The notes under the pieces were generated by a model. It ran no database searches. It saw only the letters and a program-made list of their open reading frames with translations, and had not been told where the DNA came from. Both the position numbers and the translations under genes were made by a program. From Saprospiraceae bacterium (GTDB lineage Bacteria > Bacteroidota > Bacteroidia > Chitinophagales > Saprospiraceae), in contig JANWVR010000118.1 in the NCBI GenBank assembly GCA_025056735.1, positions 1 to 64,000 on the forward strand: a stretch of 64,000 nt of DNA. Reading direction: 5' to 3'. This document shows positions 18,711-28,346 of this stretch, in pieces (the stretch's first letter is position 1; every line of letters starts with the position of its first letter).

Positions 18711-21458
18711 TCAGGAGGTTCGGAAGGCTGCCTCCACTAATTCGGCCTGTTCTTTCTCGTGGCGCTTGACAAAGCCAGTAGCTGGACTGGCAGCTGCCGG
18801 GCGGCAGATAGGCGTCCAGCCGTATTCGCCGTGGTGAAGCAGCAGATGGCCCCAGGCACCCATGTTGAACGGCTCTTCCTGTACCCAGTAAAGTTTGGCC
18901 TTAGCATACCTCTTCAGCAGCGCCTCGAACTGTACTTTCGGGAAGGGATATATCTGCTCTAAACGCACGATGGCGACGTCAGTGCGCTTTTCTTCCTGCT
19001 GGCGTTTGCGCAGGTCGTAGTACACCTTGCCCGAACACACCATCAAGCGCTTTACTTTGGAGGGCGTGGCATCGGCGTCGTCTATCAGCTCGCGGAAGCG
19101 GTTGCCCTCGGTAAGTTCGCTCACTAAGCCCAAATTATACGGCGCGCGCAGGGTGGATTTGGGCGACATCACGATGAGCGGCTTGCGGAACGGCCGCGCC
19201 AGCTGGCGGCGCAACAAGTGGAAAAAGTTGCTGGCCGAAGTAACGTTGGCCACCGTAACGTTGTTGCCTGCGCAGCCCTGCAGGTAGCGCTCCAGACGCG
19301 CTGAGGAGTGCTCGGGTCCTTGCCCTTCGTAGCCGTGGGGCAACAGCAGCACTAAGCCGTTCATACGGCGCCATTTAGACTCAGCGGCCAGAATAAACTG
19401 GTCAATGACCGTACTGGCGCCGTTAGCAAAGTCGCCGAATTGGGCCTCCCAGATGACTAAGGCTTCAGGGTTGGCATAGGCGTAGCCGTATTCAAAGCCC
19501 AGCACAGCGTATTCCGACAGCAAGGAATTATACACTAAAAAGCGCCCCTGCTTTTCGGCGATCCCGTCGAGGCGATTGATGTGCCGGTAGGTTTTGGCGT
19601 CCAGGGGACAGGCGTGGCGATGGCTGAAGGTGCCGCGTTTTACGTCCTGGCCGCTCATGCGCACGTCTTTGCCCTCCAGCAGGATAGAGCCGTAGGCCAG
19701 CAGTTCGCCCAATGCCCAATCTATCTGGCCCTTCTCAACTAGGGCGCGCTGATTTTCGAGCATTTTGCTGATTTGCGGCAGCGGCTCGAAGCCTTCGGGC
19801 AGGGTAAGCAGGTGCTGAAGCAGGCGGTCTATGGTGGCTTGTGGGATGCCTGTGTCGGGCGACTCCTGGAAGGCTGCATCGTCGGTAGTGATGGTCAGTG
19901 CTTTCCAGGCCAATTCGGTTTCTTGATAGACGTAGGGCAGTCTGTTTTGCCGGGCATTGTCTAAGCGCGCTTGCAGTTCGTCGCGGAAGGCGCGTTCCAT
20001 CTCTCGGGCCAATTGGGCGTCCACATCGCCGCGCTGCACCAAACGGGCGTTGTAGATCTCGCGCGGGTTGGGGTGATTGGCGATGAGGGCGTAGAGGTCG
20101 GGCTGCGTAAAGCGCGGTTCGTCGCTTTCGTTGTGGCCGTATTTGCGGTAACACACCATATCTACATAAATGTCGGTGTGGAACTTTTGTCGGTACTCAG
20201 TAGCCAGTTCTACAGCGAAGACGACGGCCTCTGGGTCGTCGCCGTTGACGTGAATGACGGGCGCCTGCACCACGTCGGCCACCTGCGTGCAATACATGCT
20301 AGAGCGCCCTTCGTCCCAGTTGGTGGTGAAGCCGATCTGGTTGTTAATGACAAAATGGATGGTCCCGCCGGTGTAGTAGCCGGGCAGCTGGCTCATTTGC
20401 GCAATTTCGTACACAATACCCTGGCCGGCCAGCGCCGCATCGCCATGGATGAGGATGGGCAGAATGCGCTTAAAGTCAGATTGGTAGAGCGCGTCGGCCT
20501 TGGCGCGCGTGAAGCCCAGCACCACCGGGTCTACCGCTTCTAAGTGTGAGGGATTGGGCAGCAACTTGAGGTAAACTTCCCGGCCCGACGGCGTTTTGAC
20601 CTGCGAAGAGAAACCCAGATGGTATTTCACATCGCCATCGCCAAAGCTCAGGTCAGGGATGGTTTTGCTCTCGAACTCGTTGAAAATCTGCTCGTAAGTT
20701 TTGCCCAGCGTGTTGGCCAACACGTTGAGACGTCCGCGGTGGGCCATGCCGATGACGATTTCGGCTACGGGCGCCTCTCCTTCTGTGGCGGTATTAATGA
20801 TGGCATCTAAAGCCGGGATGGTGGCCTCGCCGCCTTCGAGCGAGAAGCGCTTTTGGCCTACGAACTTGGTGTGCAAGAACTGCTCGAACACCACGGCGCC
20901 GTTGAGCTTTTCTAAAATGCGGCGCTTCTTTTCGATGGAAAAGCCAAAGTCGTCGGCCAGGTTGCGGCGCTCAATTTTGTCTAACAGCCAGCTGCGGCGC
21001 TCGTGGTCGTAGATGTGGGCTACTTCGAAGCCCAGGTTGCCGCAGTAGATTTTTTTCAGTCGCTCCACAATGGCACGCAGGGGAGCGTTGGGCAGGCCGA
21101 TCTCAATGCCAGCGGAAAAAGAGCGGTCTAAGTCTGCCTCGGATAGGCCGTAGTCGGCCAGGTCGAGGCGGGGCTTGCGGTCTTTGCGCGGTTTGAGGGG
21201 GTTTGTCGTCGAAAGCATGTGCCCACGCTGGCGATAGCCCTGGATAAGGGCATAGACGGCCAGTTCACGCGTCAGGTCGGCACCTGCACTTACAGGAGCA
21301 GCGGCGCCGTTGCCGTTGGCGGAGGTCAGCGCAAAGTCGAAGCCTTTAAAAAAGGCGGCCCAATCGGCTTCTACCGACGCAGGGTTGTTTTGCCACGCCC
21401 GATAGAGCGACTCAATATACTGAGGATGCGCGTTGAAGACGGCAGAAATATCTTTCAT
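18711..21458 (-). CDS. sucA: 2-oxoglutarate dehydrogenase E1 component
   Basis: IGMAHRGRLNVLANTLGK, LIHGDAALAGQGIVYE, NNQIGFTT, CYRKYGHNESDEPRFTQP, LLPHGYEGQGPEHSSARLERYLQ. Confidence 0.97.
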   Translation of the reverse strand: MKDISAVFNAHPQYIESLYRAWQNNPASVEADWAAFFKGFDFALTSANGNGAAAPVSAGADLTRELAVYALIQGYRQRGHMLSTTNPLKPRKDRKPRLDLADYGLSEADLDRSFSAGIEIGLPNAPLRAIVERLKKIYCGNLGFEVAHIYDHERRSWLLDKIERRNLADDFGFSIEKKRRILEKLNGAVVFEQFLHTKFVGQKRFSLEGGEATIPALDAIINTATEGEAPVAEIVIGMAHRGRLNVLANTLGKTYEQIFNEFESKTIPDLSFGDGDVKYHLGFSSQVKTPSGREVYLKLLPNPSHLEAVDPVVLGFTRAKADALYQSDFKRILPILIHGDAALAGQGIVYEIAQMSQLPGYYTGGTIHFVINNQIGFTTNWDEGRSSMYCTQVADVVQAPVIHVNGDDPEAVVFAVELATEYRQKFHTDIYVDMVCYRKYGHNESDEPRFTQPDLYALIANHPNPREIYNARLVQRGDVDAQLAREMERAFRDELQARLDNARQNRLPYVYQETELAWKALTITTDDAAFQESPDTGIPQATIDRLLQHLLTLPEGFEPLPQISKMLENQRALVEKGQIDWALGELLAYGSILLEGKDVRMSGQDVKRGTFSHRHACPLDAKTYRHINRLDGIAEKQGRFLVYNSLLSEYAVLGFEYGYAYANPEALVIWEAQFGDFANGASTVIDQFILAAESKWRRMNGLVLLLPHGYEGQGPEHSSARLERYLQGCAGNNVTVANVTSASNFFHLLRRQLARPFRKPLIVMSPKSTLRAPYNLGLVSELTEGNRFRELIDDADATPSKVKRLMVCSGKVYYDLRKRQQEEKRTDVAIVRLEQIYPFPKVQFEALLKRYAKAKLYWVQEEPFNMGAWGHLLLHHGEYGWTPICRPAAASPATGFVKRHEKEQAELVEAAFRTS

Positions 21459-21590
21459 TTTTCAATAAAATCAATTATATCAGGCAATTAGAAGTAAAAA
21501 GCGGGGCAAAAGTAGACCTTTAACAACAAACGACTTGCCAAAGAGCACATCAAATTTTCTTAGTCTGCAGCTTTTTCTATTAAAAACCGA

Positions 21591-21598
21591 TACCTTTG
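21591..21598 (+). promoter_or_regulatory. Bacteroidota-type -7 element upstream of rpsT
   Basis: TACCTTTG in gataccTTTGccgcc, about 60 bp before rpsT. Confidence 0.55.
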
Positions 21599-21657
21599 CC
21601 GCCCCTTTTGGGAAAGAGGGTTTTTGAAACGTTCACGACACACGTATTAAGCATTAT

Positions 21658-21912
21658 ATGGCACATCACCGTTCAGCATTAAAGCGCATTCGCCAAAATG
21701 CGAAACGTCGCCTGCAGAACCGCTATTACAAAAAGAGCACACGCACGGCCATCAAAAACTTGCGCAATCTTAAAGACAAAGCTGAGGCCGAAAAGTTTCT
21801 GCCCAAAGTAGTCAGCATGATTGACAAGCTGGCAAAGCGCGGCACCATCCATCGCAACAAGGCTGCTAACCTGAAAAGTGGCCTGATGAAGCACGTCAAC
21901 GCGCTCAACTAA
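21658..21912 (+). CDS. rpsT: 30S ribosomal protein S20
   Basis: MAHHRSALKRIRQNAKRRLQNRYYKKSTRTAIKNL...GTIHRNKAANLKSGLMKHVNAL. Confidence 0.97.
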   Translation: MAHHRSALKRIRQNAKRRLQNRYYKKSTRTAIKNLRNLKDKAEAEKFLPKVVSMIDKLAKRGTIHRNKAANLKSGLMKHVNALN

Positions 21913-21964
21913 AGGACACACCCTTGTATGGCGTTAAGGGGATTGCATGACCCGTTGGCGCGAG

Positions 21965-22000
21965 GTAAAGACATGGGCGTTGCTCGTGTCTTTACTTTTT
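21965..22000 (+). terminator. Terminator after rpsT
   Basis: Hairpin gtaaagacatgggc-gtt-gctcgtgtctttac followed by ttttt. Confidence 0.75.
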
Positions 22001-22080
22001 GGCCTGATGGCCAGGCTTTCTCTGCTTAAACTATCCTGTCGGGCGCCTGTTTTTCGTCGCTCAACGAAACATCAGACGGC

Positions 22081-23160
22081 ATGGCTACCAAGACTCAGTT
22101 TTACTCTTTGCGCGTGCGCGAGGTGCGCCGCGAAACGCCCGACACCGTATCTGTAGCGTTGGAAGTTCCGGAAGATTTGCGCGATATTTTCCAATTTGCC
22201 GCGGGCCAGTACCTTACCCTGCGCGCTCAATTAGGGGGCGAAGACGTGCGCCGCTCTTACTCCATTTGCGCCGCTCCGCATGAGGGCGAGCTGCGCGTAG
22301 CCATTAAAAAAGTGCCAGGCGGCGTCTTCAGCACCTTCGCCAACGAGCGCCTGCACCCGGGCGACGAGCTGCTTGTGATGCCTCCACAGGGTCGCTTCAC
22401 CACCGCGCTCGACCCGGCGCAAAGCCGCCTCTATGTAGCCTTCGCCGCCGGCAGTGGCATCACACCTGTTATTTCCATCCTCAAAAGCGTGTTGCACACC
22501 GAGCCGAGAAGCCGCTTTCTGCTCTTTTTTGGCAATCGCGGCTTCGACCATGTCATCTTCCGCGAAGAGTTGGAACTGCTTAAAAACCAGCATCCTGACC
22601 GGTTAGCGGTCTATCACGTGTTCAGTCGCGAAGCCATTGGCGCCGAACTCTTTTGGGGTCGCCTCAACGCTGACAAATGCCGCGCCTACGCCAGCAAGCT
22701 CTTCCGCCCTGAAGAAGTAGACGCTTTCTTCCTATGCGGACCAGAGGAAATGATTTTTGACATTAAAGCAACGCTGGAAGACATGGGCGTGCCGGCGGAG
22801 AAGATTCTGTTCGAGCTGTTCACGACCGCCAGTTCGGCTCGAAAGCCCCCGCGCCCGATCGTGCCTGCTGCTGATGTCGTTGAGGCCTCCGTAACGGTCA
22901 TCCAGGACGGCATGACGTTCGATTTTGTGCTGCCCTCCGACGGCAGCACCTTACTCGACGCCGCCATGCGCGCCGGCGCCGACCTGCCCTTCTCGTGTAA
23001 AGGCGGCGTGTGTAGCACCTGCAAAGCCAAAGTGCTCGAAGGCGACGTGGAAATGGAAGTCTGCTACGGCCTCGAACCCGACGAAATTGCCGCCGGCTTC
23101 GTACTTACCTGCCAGACACACCCCAGATCGAAGCGCGTGGTGGTGAGCTTCGACGTATAG
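22081..23160 (+). CDS. Ferredoxin-NADP reductase/2Fe-2S flavoprotein, PaaE-like
   Basis: GQYLTLRAQLGGEDVRRSYSI, AAGSGITPVISILK, C-terminal 2Fe-2S motif CKGGVCSTCKAKVLEG...LTCQTHP. Confidence 0.9.
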   Translation: MATKTQFYSLRVREVRRETPDTVSVALEVPEDLRDIFQFAAGQYLTLRAQLGGEDVRRSYSICAAPHEGELRVAIKKVPGGVFSTFANERLHPGDELLVMPPQGRFTTALDPAQSRLYVAFAAGSGITPVISILKSVLHTEPRSRFLLFFGNRGFDHVIFREELELLKNQHPDRLAVYHVFSREAIGAELFWGRLNADKCRAYASKLFRPEEVDAFFLCGPEEMIFDIKATLEDMGVPAEKILFELFTTASSARKPPRPIVPAADVVEASVTVIQDGMTFDFVLPSDGSTLLDAAMRAGADLPFSCKGGVCSTCKAKVLEGDVEMEVCYGLEPDEIAAGFVLTCQTHPRSKRVVVSFDV

Positions 23161-23386
23161 CAGCAACAGATGTGCTCTCCAGGCCAGGACGAAAAGACAT
23201 TTCCTGCATCGCATAAAAAACACCCGGCCTTCTGGTTTGCCTCATCGCGCCTGCGTGGCTTCGATAGCATTTGCGGTTTCAACGGTGGCAGACGCTATGA
23301 CTTTTGTCTCAGGCCCAAATGGGCCGCCTGCTCTTTCTTTGCGGCCTGTTTGGCTTTTTTATTACCCAAAACTGCGCATTTAGCTC

Positions 23387-24448
23387 ATGAATATTGCCCT
23401 CATCACCGGTTCCGCGGGCCTCATCGGAGGGGAGTCCGTAGCTTTTTTTTCCGACAAGTTTGACCTTGTTGTCGGGATTGACAACGACATGCGGGCCTAT
23501 TTCTTCGGCCCTGAGGCCTCCACAGCCTGGAACCGCGACCGCCTGCTGGAGCGCTATGCGAATTACCGCCACTACAACACCGATATCCGGGACTTAGAGG
23601 CGCTGGAACGCATCTTTCAGGAATATGGCTCGGACATTCGCCTCATCGTGCACACGGCCGCCCAACCCAGCCACGATTGGGCTGCGCGCGAGCCGTTTAC
23701 GGACTTCAGCGTCAACGCCAACGGCACGCTCCACTTGTTGGAACTGACGCGCCGCCACTGCCCAGAAGCAGTATTCATCTTCACCTCGACCAACAAGGTG
23801 TACGGCGACAACCCTAATCTGCTGCCGTTAGTAGAGCTCGACACGCGCTGGGAAATAGCTGCCGACCACCCCTACTACGAACGCGGCATTGACGAGCACA
23901 TGAGCTTAGACCACACCACCCACTCGCTCTTCGGCGCTTCTAAAGTAGCTGCCGACGTGCTGGTGCAGGAATATGGGCGCTATTTCAACCTGAAAACGGC
24001 CTCCTTCCGCGGCGGCTGCCTGACGGGTGCTGGTCACTCAGGCGCGCAACTGCACGGCTTTCTCTCCTATTTAATGAAATGCGTCGTCACGGGTCGGGAG
24101 TACACCATCTTCGGCTACAAAGGCAAACAAGTGCGCGACAACATTGACAGCTACGACTTAGTGAACATGTTCTGGCACTACTACCAGAACCCGCGCCCGG
24201 GCGAAGTCTACAATGCCGGCGGAAGCCGGTTTTCCAACTGCTCCATGCTGGAAGCCATTCAGATGTGCGAAGAAATCGCCGGCAAAAAGCTGAATTATCA
24301 GTACAGCCCCATTAACCGAGTGGGCGATCACATCTGGTACATCAGCGACGTGAGCAAATTCCAACGGCACTATCCGGAGTGGTCGTACCAGTACGATCTG
24401 AAAAGCATCTTAGTCCGAATTCATAGCGCCCTGTTGGAGCGCCTGTAA
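23387..24448 (+). CDS. NAD-dependent epimerase/dehydratase (extended SDR; CDP-paratose 2-epimerase-like)
   Basis: [18 protein letters not shown] Rossmann motif; [31 protein letters not shown]. Confidence 0.85.
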   Translation: MNIALITGSAGLIGGESVAFFSDKFDLVVGIDNDMRAYFFGPEASTAWNRDRLLERYANYRHYNTDIRDLEALERIFQEYGSDIRLIVHTAAQPSHDWAAREPFTDFSVNANGTLHLLELTRRHCPEAVFIFTSTNKVYGDNPNLLPLVELDTRWEIAADHPYYERGIDEHMSLDHTTHSLFGASKVAADVLVQEYGRYFNLKTASFRGGCLTGAGHSGAQLHGFLSYLMKCVVTGREYTIFGYKGKQVRDNIDSYDLVNMFWHYYQNPRPGEVYNAGGSRFSNCSMLEAIQMCEEIAGKKLNYQYSPINRVGDHIWYISDVSKFQRHYPEWSYQYDLKSILVRIHSALLERL

Positions 24449-24461
24449 AAAACTGTGCCGT

Positions 24462-25613
24462 ATGAGCGCCGTTGCGCCCGTCGTTTTTCTTACGCGCCAC
24501 TATCCGCCCAACCCGAACATCAACGGCGAGTCGGTGTGCGACTTCGTGGAGTATTTAGAGCGCGAGCACGGCATCCGCAGCGTTGTCTTGTGCATGGGCC
24601 GCTCCTTTGCCGGCGGTGGGGGGCATCGTCAGCCCGCGGGCGAGGTACACCGCCTTTGGACGCCCTATGAAGGTCCTCGCACTGTGCCGCGTTTGCTGAC
24701 GATGGCCTACGATGGTCTTTCGCTTCTTGTGCACGCCTGGCGCTATCGGCGCAGCTGGATTGTGTGCACCACCAGCCCGCCGCTGCTACCTATGTGGGCC
24801 GCCTGGCTGCTGCCGCGCCGAACGCGCTGGCTGCTGTGGGCCTTCGACCTCTTCCCCGAAGGCTTCCGCGCCACAGGCTGGATCGGCGAACACCATCCCG
24901 TGTATCGCCTCGCCCGAAGCGCCACCTACCGCCGCCCGCCGCACGGCCTTATCGCCCTCGGACCCCGCCAGGCTGAACACCTCCGCAGCGCCTACCAGAA
25001 ACCCGACCTGCCTACCTGGCTGCTGCCCTGTGGCGTGTTCTTCCACACCCTGACGCGCCCCGACACACCACCTCACTGGTATGACCCTACCAAAATCACC
25101 TTAGGTTATTGCGGCAACGTAGGTGACCCGCACAACCCGGACTTCATTCGCGCCGCCATAGACCACCTCGACCCTGAGCGCCACCGCCTCATCCTGGCCC
25201 TGTACGGCAACCAGGCTCCTGCCTTGAAGACCTATGCACAGGGCAAACCTGGCGTCGTGTTGCTCGACCACGTCCCACGCGAACAGCTGGCTTTCATCAG
25301 CGTCCACTTAGTCTCCCTGCGCCGCAGCTGGACGCACGTCGCCGTGCCCTCCAAGGCCGTCAGTGCCATCGCTGTTGGCGGCGCCATCCTCTTCTGCGGC
25401 AGCCCGGAGAGCGACAACTGGTACTTGCTGCGAGACGCCGGCTGGCTCATCGAGGAAAATGACCACATCAAAGAGCAGGTCGCCCAGTTCCTACAGCGCC
25501 TGACCCCGGAGGATGTAAATCAAAAACAGGCCGCTGCGCCGGGCATCTATCAGCGCCTGCAGGGCATGGTGCGGCAGGCGTACCAGGCGTTAGCAGAAAC
25601 ATTTCGGAACTAA
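24462..25613 (+). CDS. Glycosyltransferase (GT-B/WbuB-like)
   Basis: VVFLTRHYPPNPNINGESVCDFVEYLEREHGI; KITLGYCGNVGDPHNPDFIRAAIDHLD; PSKAVSAIAVGGAILFCG. Confidence 0.75.
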   Translation: MSAVAPVVFLTRHYPPNPNINGESVCDFVEYLEREHGIRSVVLCMGRSFAGGGGHRQPAGEVHRLWTPYEGPRTVPRLLTMAYDGLSLLVHAWRYRRSWIVCTTSPPLLPMWAAWLLPRRTRWLLWAFDLFPEGFRATGWIGEHHPVYRLARSATYRRPPHGLIALGPRQAEHLRSAYQKPDLPTWLLPCGVFFHTLTRPDTPPHWYDPTKITLGYCGNVGDPHNPDFIRAAIDHLDPERHRLILALYGNQAPALKTYAQGKPGVVLLDHVPREQLAFISVHLVSLRRSWTHVAVPSKAVSAIAVGGAILFCGSPESDNWYLLRDAGWLIEENDHIKEQVAQFLQRLTPEDVNQKQAAAPGIYQRLQGMVRQAYQALAETFRN

Positions 25614-25680
25614 AAAGCCGCGTAGGGGAGAGGATGCACGAACAAGAGGGCCTCTTTTTCACCCATAAATCCCCAAAAAA

Positions 25681-26667
25681 ATGACCGATATTTGCTCTAT
25701 GACTCCGGAGCGTCGGGCAGAAATCGTGCGTGCCGAAGCCCATCGCCTGGGCTTTGCCCTTGTTGGCTTTGCCCGCGCCGAACGCCTCGATGAGGAGGCC
25801 CGGCGCTTGGAGGCCTGGCTGCGCCAAGGCGCCCACGGCCAGATGACCTACATGGAAAACTACTTTGACCTGCGCATTGACCCCACCCGCTTAGTCCCCG
25901 GCGCTAAAACCGTCATCTGCCTGGCTTATAACTATTTCAATCCGGAAAAACAACAAGACCCGCAGGCGCCTAAGATCAGTCAGTACGCTTACGGAGAAGA
26001 TTATCACCATGTGGTCAAGGAGCGCCTGAAAGCCTTATTGGCCTATATGCAGGAGCAATTTGGTGACATCCACGGCCGCTGCTTCGTGGACAGCGCCCCC
26101 GTGCTCGAACGCGAATGGGCGCGCCGCGCCGGCATCGGATGGAATGGCCGGCACACGCTGACTATACACCCTAAATTGGGCTCCTTCTTCTTTTTAGCCG
26201 AAATCATCTGCGACCTCGAATTCACTTGCGACGACCCCATCCGCGACCACTGCGGCACCTGCCGACGCTGCATTGAGGCCTGCCCCACCGAAGCCATTCA
26301 CCCTAATGGTTACTGGCTCGACGCCTCGCGCTGCATCTCCTACCTCACCATCGAACTGCGCGATGAAATACCCCAAGAATTCCGCGGCAAAATGGACCAC
26401 TGGATGTTCGGCTGCGATGTCTGCCAGGACGTCTGCCCCTGGAACCGCTTCGCTCGCCGACACCAGGAACCGGCCTTCGAGCCGCACCCAGACCTGTTGA
26501 CCATGACCCAACGGGAGTGGTTGGACATCACCGAAGAAGTCTTTCAAAAACTCTTCCGAAAGTCCGCCGTCAAACGCGCCAAATTTCAGGGGCTAAAGCG
26601 CAACATCCGCTTTCTTTTTCCCGAAAATGCCGCTTTCGATGATAAAAATCACCCACCCAAAACCTGA
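25681..26667 (+). CDS. queG: Epoxyqueuosine reductase
   Basis: CGTCRRCIEACPTEAI and CDVCQDVCPWNRFA 4Fe-4S motifs; GWNGRHTLTIHPKLGSFFFLAEI. Confidence 0.95.
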   Translation: MTDICSMTPERRAEIVRAEAHRLGFALVGFARAERLDEEARRLEAWLRQGAHGQMTYMENYFDLRIDPTRLVPGAKTVICLAYNYFNPEKQQDPQAPKISQYAYGEDYHHVVKERLKALLAYMQEQFGDIHGRCFVDSAPVLEREWARRAGIGWNGRHTLTIHPKLGSFFFLAEIICDLEFTCDDPIRDHCGTCRRCIEACPTEAIHPNGYWLDASRCISYLTIELRDEIPQEFRGKMDHWMFGCDVCQDVCPWNRFARRHQEPAFEPHPDLLTMTQREWLDITEEVFQKLFRKSAVKRAKFQGLKRNIRFLFPENAAFDDKNHPPKT

Positions 26668-26843
26668 ACCTTTGCATCTAAAAAGCGTTACCTGTACCGC
26701 TTTAAGCGTTATAATAGGCCCTGTGGAAAAAAATACTTTGCAAAAAGTATTGCGAAATCCTTAACAAAGTCTTAAATTGCAGCGGTTTTTTATTTAATCC
26801 ACCCCAAAGCCAGGTGTCAGGATTAACGCATCACGACTTGCTA

Positions 26844-27260
26844 ATGAGCAACTTACACAAGAACCTGACTCTCCCATCCAGCCCTGAAAATGTGCGCCAG
26901 GTAGAACCGCTTGTTCGAGACGTCGCCAGCCGACTCAACCTTTCGCGCGAGCAGTACGACGATATTTTGCTTAGTCTCACCGAGGCCGTAACGAATGCCA
27001 TGGTGCACGGCAATCAGGGCGACTCCAACAAGCGCGTGTCTATTTCCCTTCGTCAGCAAAAGGACGTGCTTTCCATCCGCGTTTCGGACGAAGGGCCGGG
27101 CTTCAACCCGAAGCAGGTACCCGACCCCACCAGTCCCGAACATCTTGAAGAGTGCGGAGGCCGCGGCATTTTCTTGATGAAACGCCTCAGCGATAAGTGT
27201 CGCTTCACTCATGGAGGCCGCACCGTGGAGATGCGTTTCCACTTGCAGCGCTCTGAGTAA
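26844..27260 (+). CDS. RsbW-like ATP-binding (HATPase_c_2) anti-sigma regulatory protein
   Basis: LTEAVTNAMVHGNQ, VSDEGPGFNPKQVPDP, GGRGIFLMKRLSD. Confidence 0.9.
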   Translation: MSNLHKNLTLPSSPENVRQVEPLVRDVASRLNLSREQYDDILLSLTEAVTNAMVHGNQGDSNKRVSISLRQQKDVLSIRVSDEGPGFNPKQVPDPTSPEHLEECGGRGIFLMKRLSDKCRFTHGGRTVEMRFHLQRSE

Positions 27261-27262
27261 GC

Positions 27263-27742
27263 ATGGACCCGCCTATGCACATCGAATCACCGCTCGAAGG
27301 CCTCGAGCAGGGAAGTATTGCCTTTTGCTTCGAAGACATCCGTGTCGAACTGCCGCCCGAAGCGACACTTAAAGCCTGGCTGCAGGCCATCGCCGAGGCA
27401 GAGGGTACCCCCGTGCTTGAACTGACCTACATCTTCACCTCCGACGAATACTTGCGCCGGATAAACGCGCAGTACCTGAAACACGACTACTATACCGACG
27501 TCATCACCTTTCCCTATACGCCGGGCGCTGCTCATGGCGATGTGTTTATCAGCCTCGAGCGCGTGCGCGAAAACGCCCGGCAGTACGATGTCTCCTTCGA
27601 GCACGAACTGTGCCGCGTCATGGCGCACGGTCTGTTGCATCTGGCGGGCTACACCGATGCTACCGACGCCGAACGCGCCCGCATGCGACAAAAGGAAGAC
27701 GAGTATCTGCGCCAAAACCCACTGCTAAGCCATTCAGACTGA
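27263..27742 (+). CDS. ybeY: rRNA maturation endonuclease YbeY
   Basis: YYTDVITFPY, GDVFISLERVRENA, HELCRVMAHGLLHLAGYTDAT. Confidence 0.92.
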   Translation: MDPPMHIESPLEGLEQGSIAFCFEDIRVELPPEATLKAWLQAIAEAEGTPVLELTYIFTSDEYLRRINAQYLKHDYYTDVITFPYTPGAAHGDVFISLERVRENARQYDVSFEHELCRVMAHGLLHLAGYTDATDAERARMRQKEDEYLRQNPLLSHSD

Positions 27743-27820
27743 AAAGGGCGTTTTGCCCAAACAAGCCGTCTGGCCGGCCCAAAAAGTGTAGATTTGGCCC
27801 CATAAAATCGCTTCTTATTC

Positions 27821-28336
27821 ATGCGCCTGCGAAATACAGCCTTTATCGTAGCCTTCATGGCAACCGCTTGCGCGGCCTTTAGCCAAAAATTCATTCAGTT
27901 AGAGCGGGCCAATCGGGCGCGCACGCTCAAGTTTTACGCCGGCGACGAGATCACCTATCGCTTCAAAGGCGACCGGATGTGGCACAGCGCCCTGATTACT
28001 GACGCCAACATGGACTCCCAGCGCGTGGCCTTAGACGGGCGCTATTGGCCCATCCGCGAGATAGACGCCGTGCGGCTGCAATACCCGGGCGTGCTGCGTA
28101 CCTCCGGGCCTATGCTGATGATTTTTGGCGCTTCGTGGGGAGGCTTTTCGCTCATTGGCGCCCTGTTCGACAACTATCCGCTGACGGCCCAAACCGCTAT
28201 TATCACAGGCTCCGGGTTGGTCGTCGGCTTCGGATTGAAGCAAATCTTTAAACACCGCAACGTCCGCCTCAACGAGCGCCGGCGCTTGCGAGCCGTAGAA
28301 ATACCGGTAAGCATCCCGCTGCGGCCTGGCTACTGA
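27821..28336 (+). CDS. Secreted hypothetical protein
   Basis: Signal peptide MRLRNTAFIVAFMATACAAFSQ; GDEITYRFKGDRMWHSALITDANMD. Confidence 0.65.
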   Translation: MRLRNTAFIVAFMATACAAFSQKFIQLERANRARTLKFYAGDEITYRFKGDRMWHSALITDANMDSQRVALDGRYWPIREIDAVRLQYPGVLRTSGPMLMIFGASWGGFSLIGALFDNYPLTAQTAIITGSGLVVGFGLKQIFKHRNVRLNERRRLRAVEIPVSIPLRPGY

Positions 28337-28346
28337 ACCGGGCAAA

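Noticed and set aside
19971-20543. Long plus-strand ORFs antisense to sucA (also within thrA, mutL and others)
   Set aside because: Typical antisense shadows of highly coding GC-rich genes; no start context or domain support.
27600-27680. YbeY motif HGLLHLAGYTD lacking the third His
   Set aside because: As far as I recall, Asp at this position is common in Bacteroidota YbeY proteins, so probably not notable.
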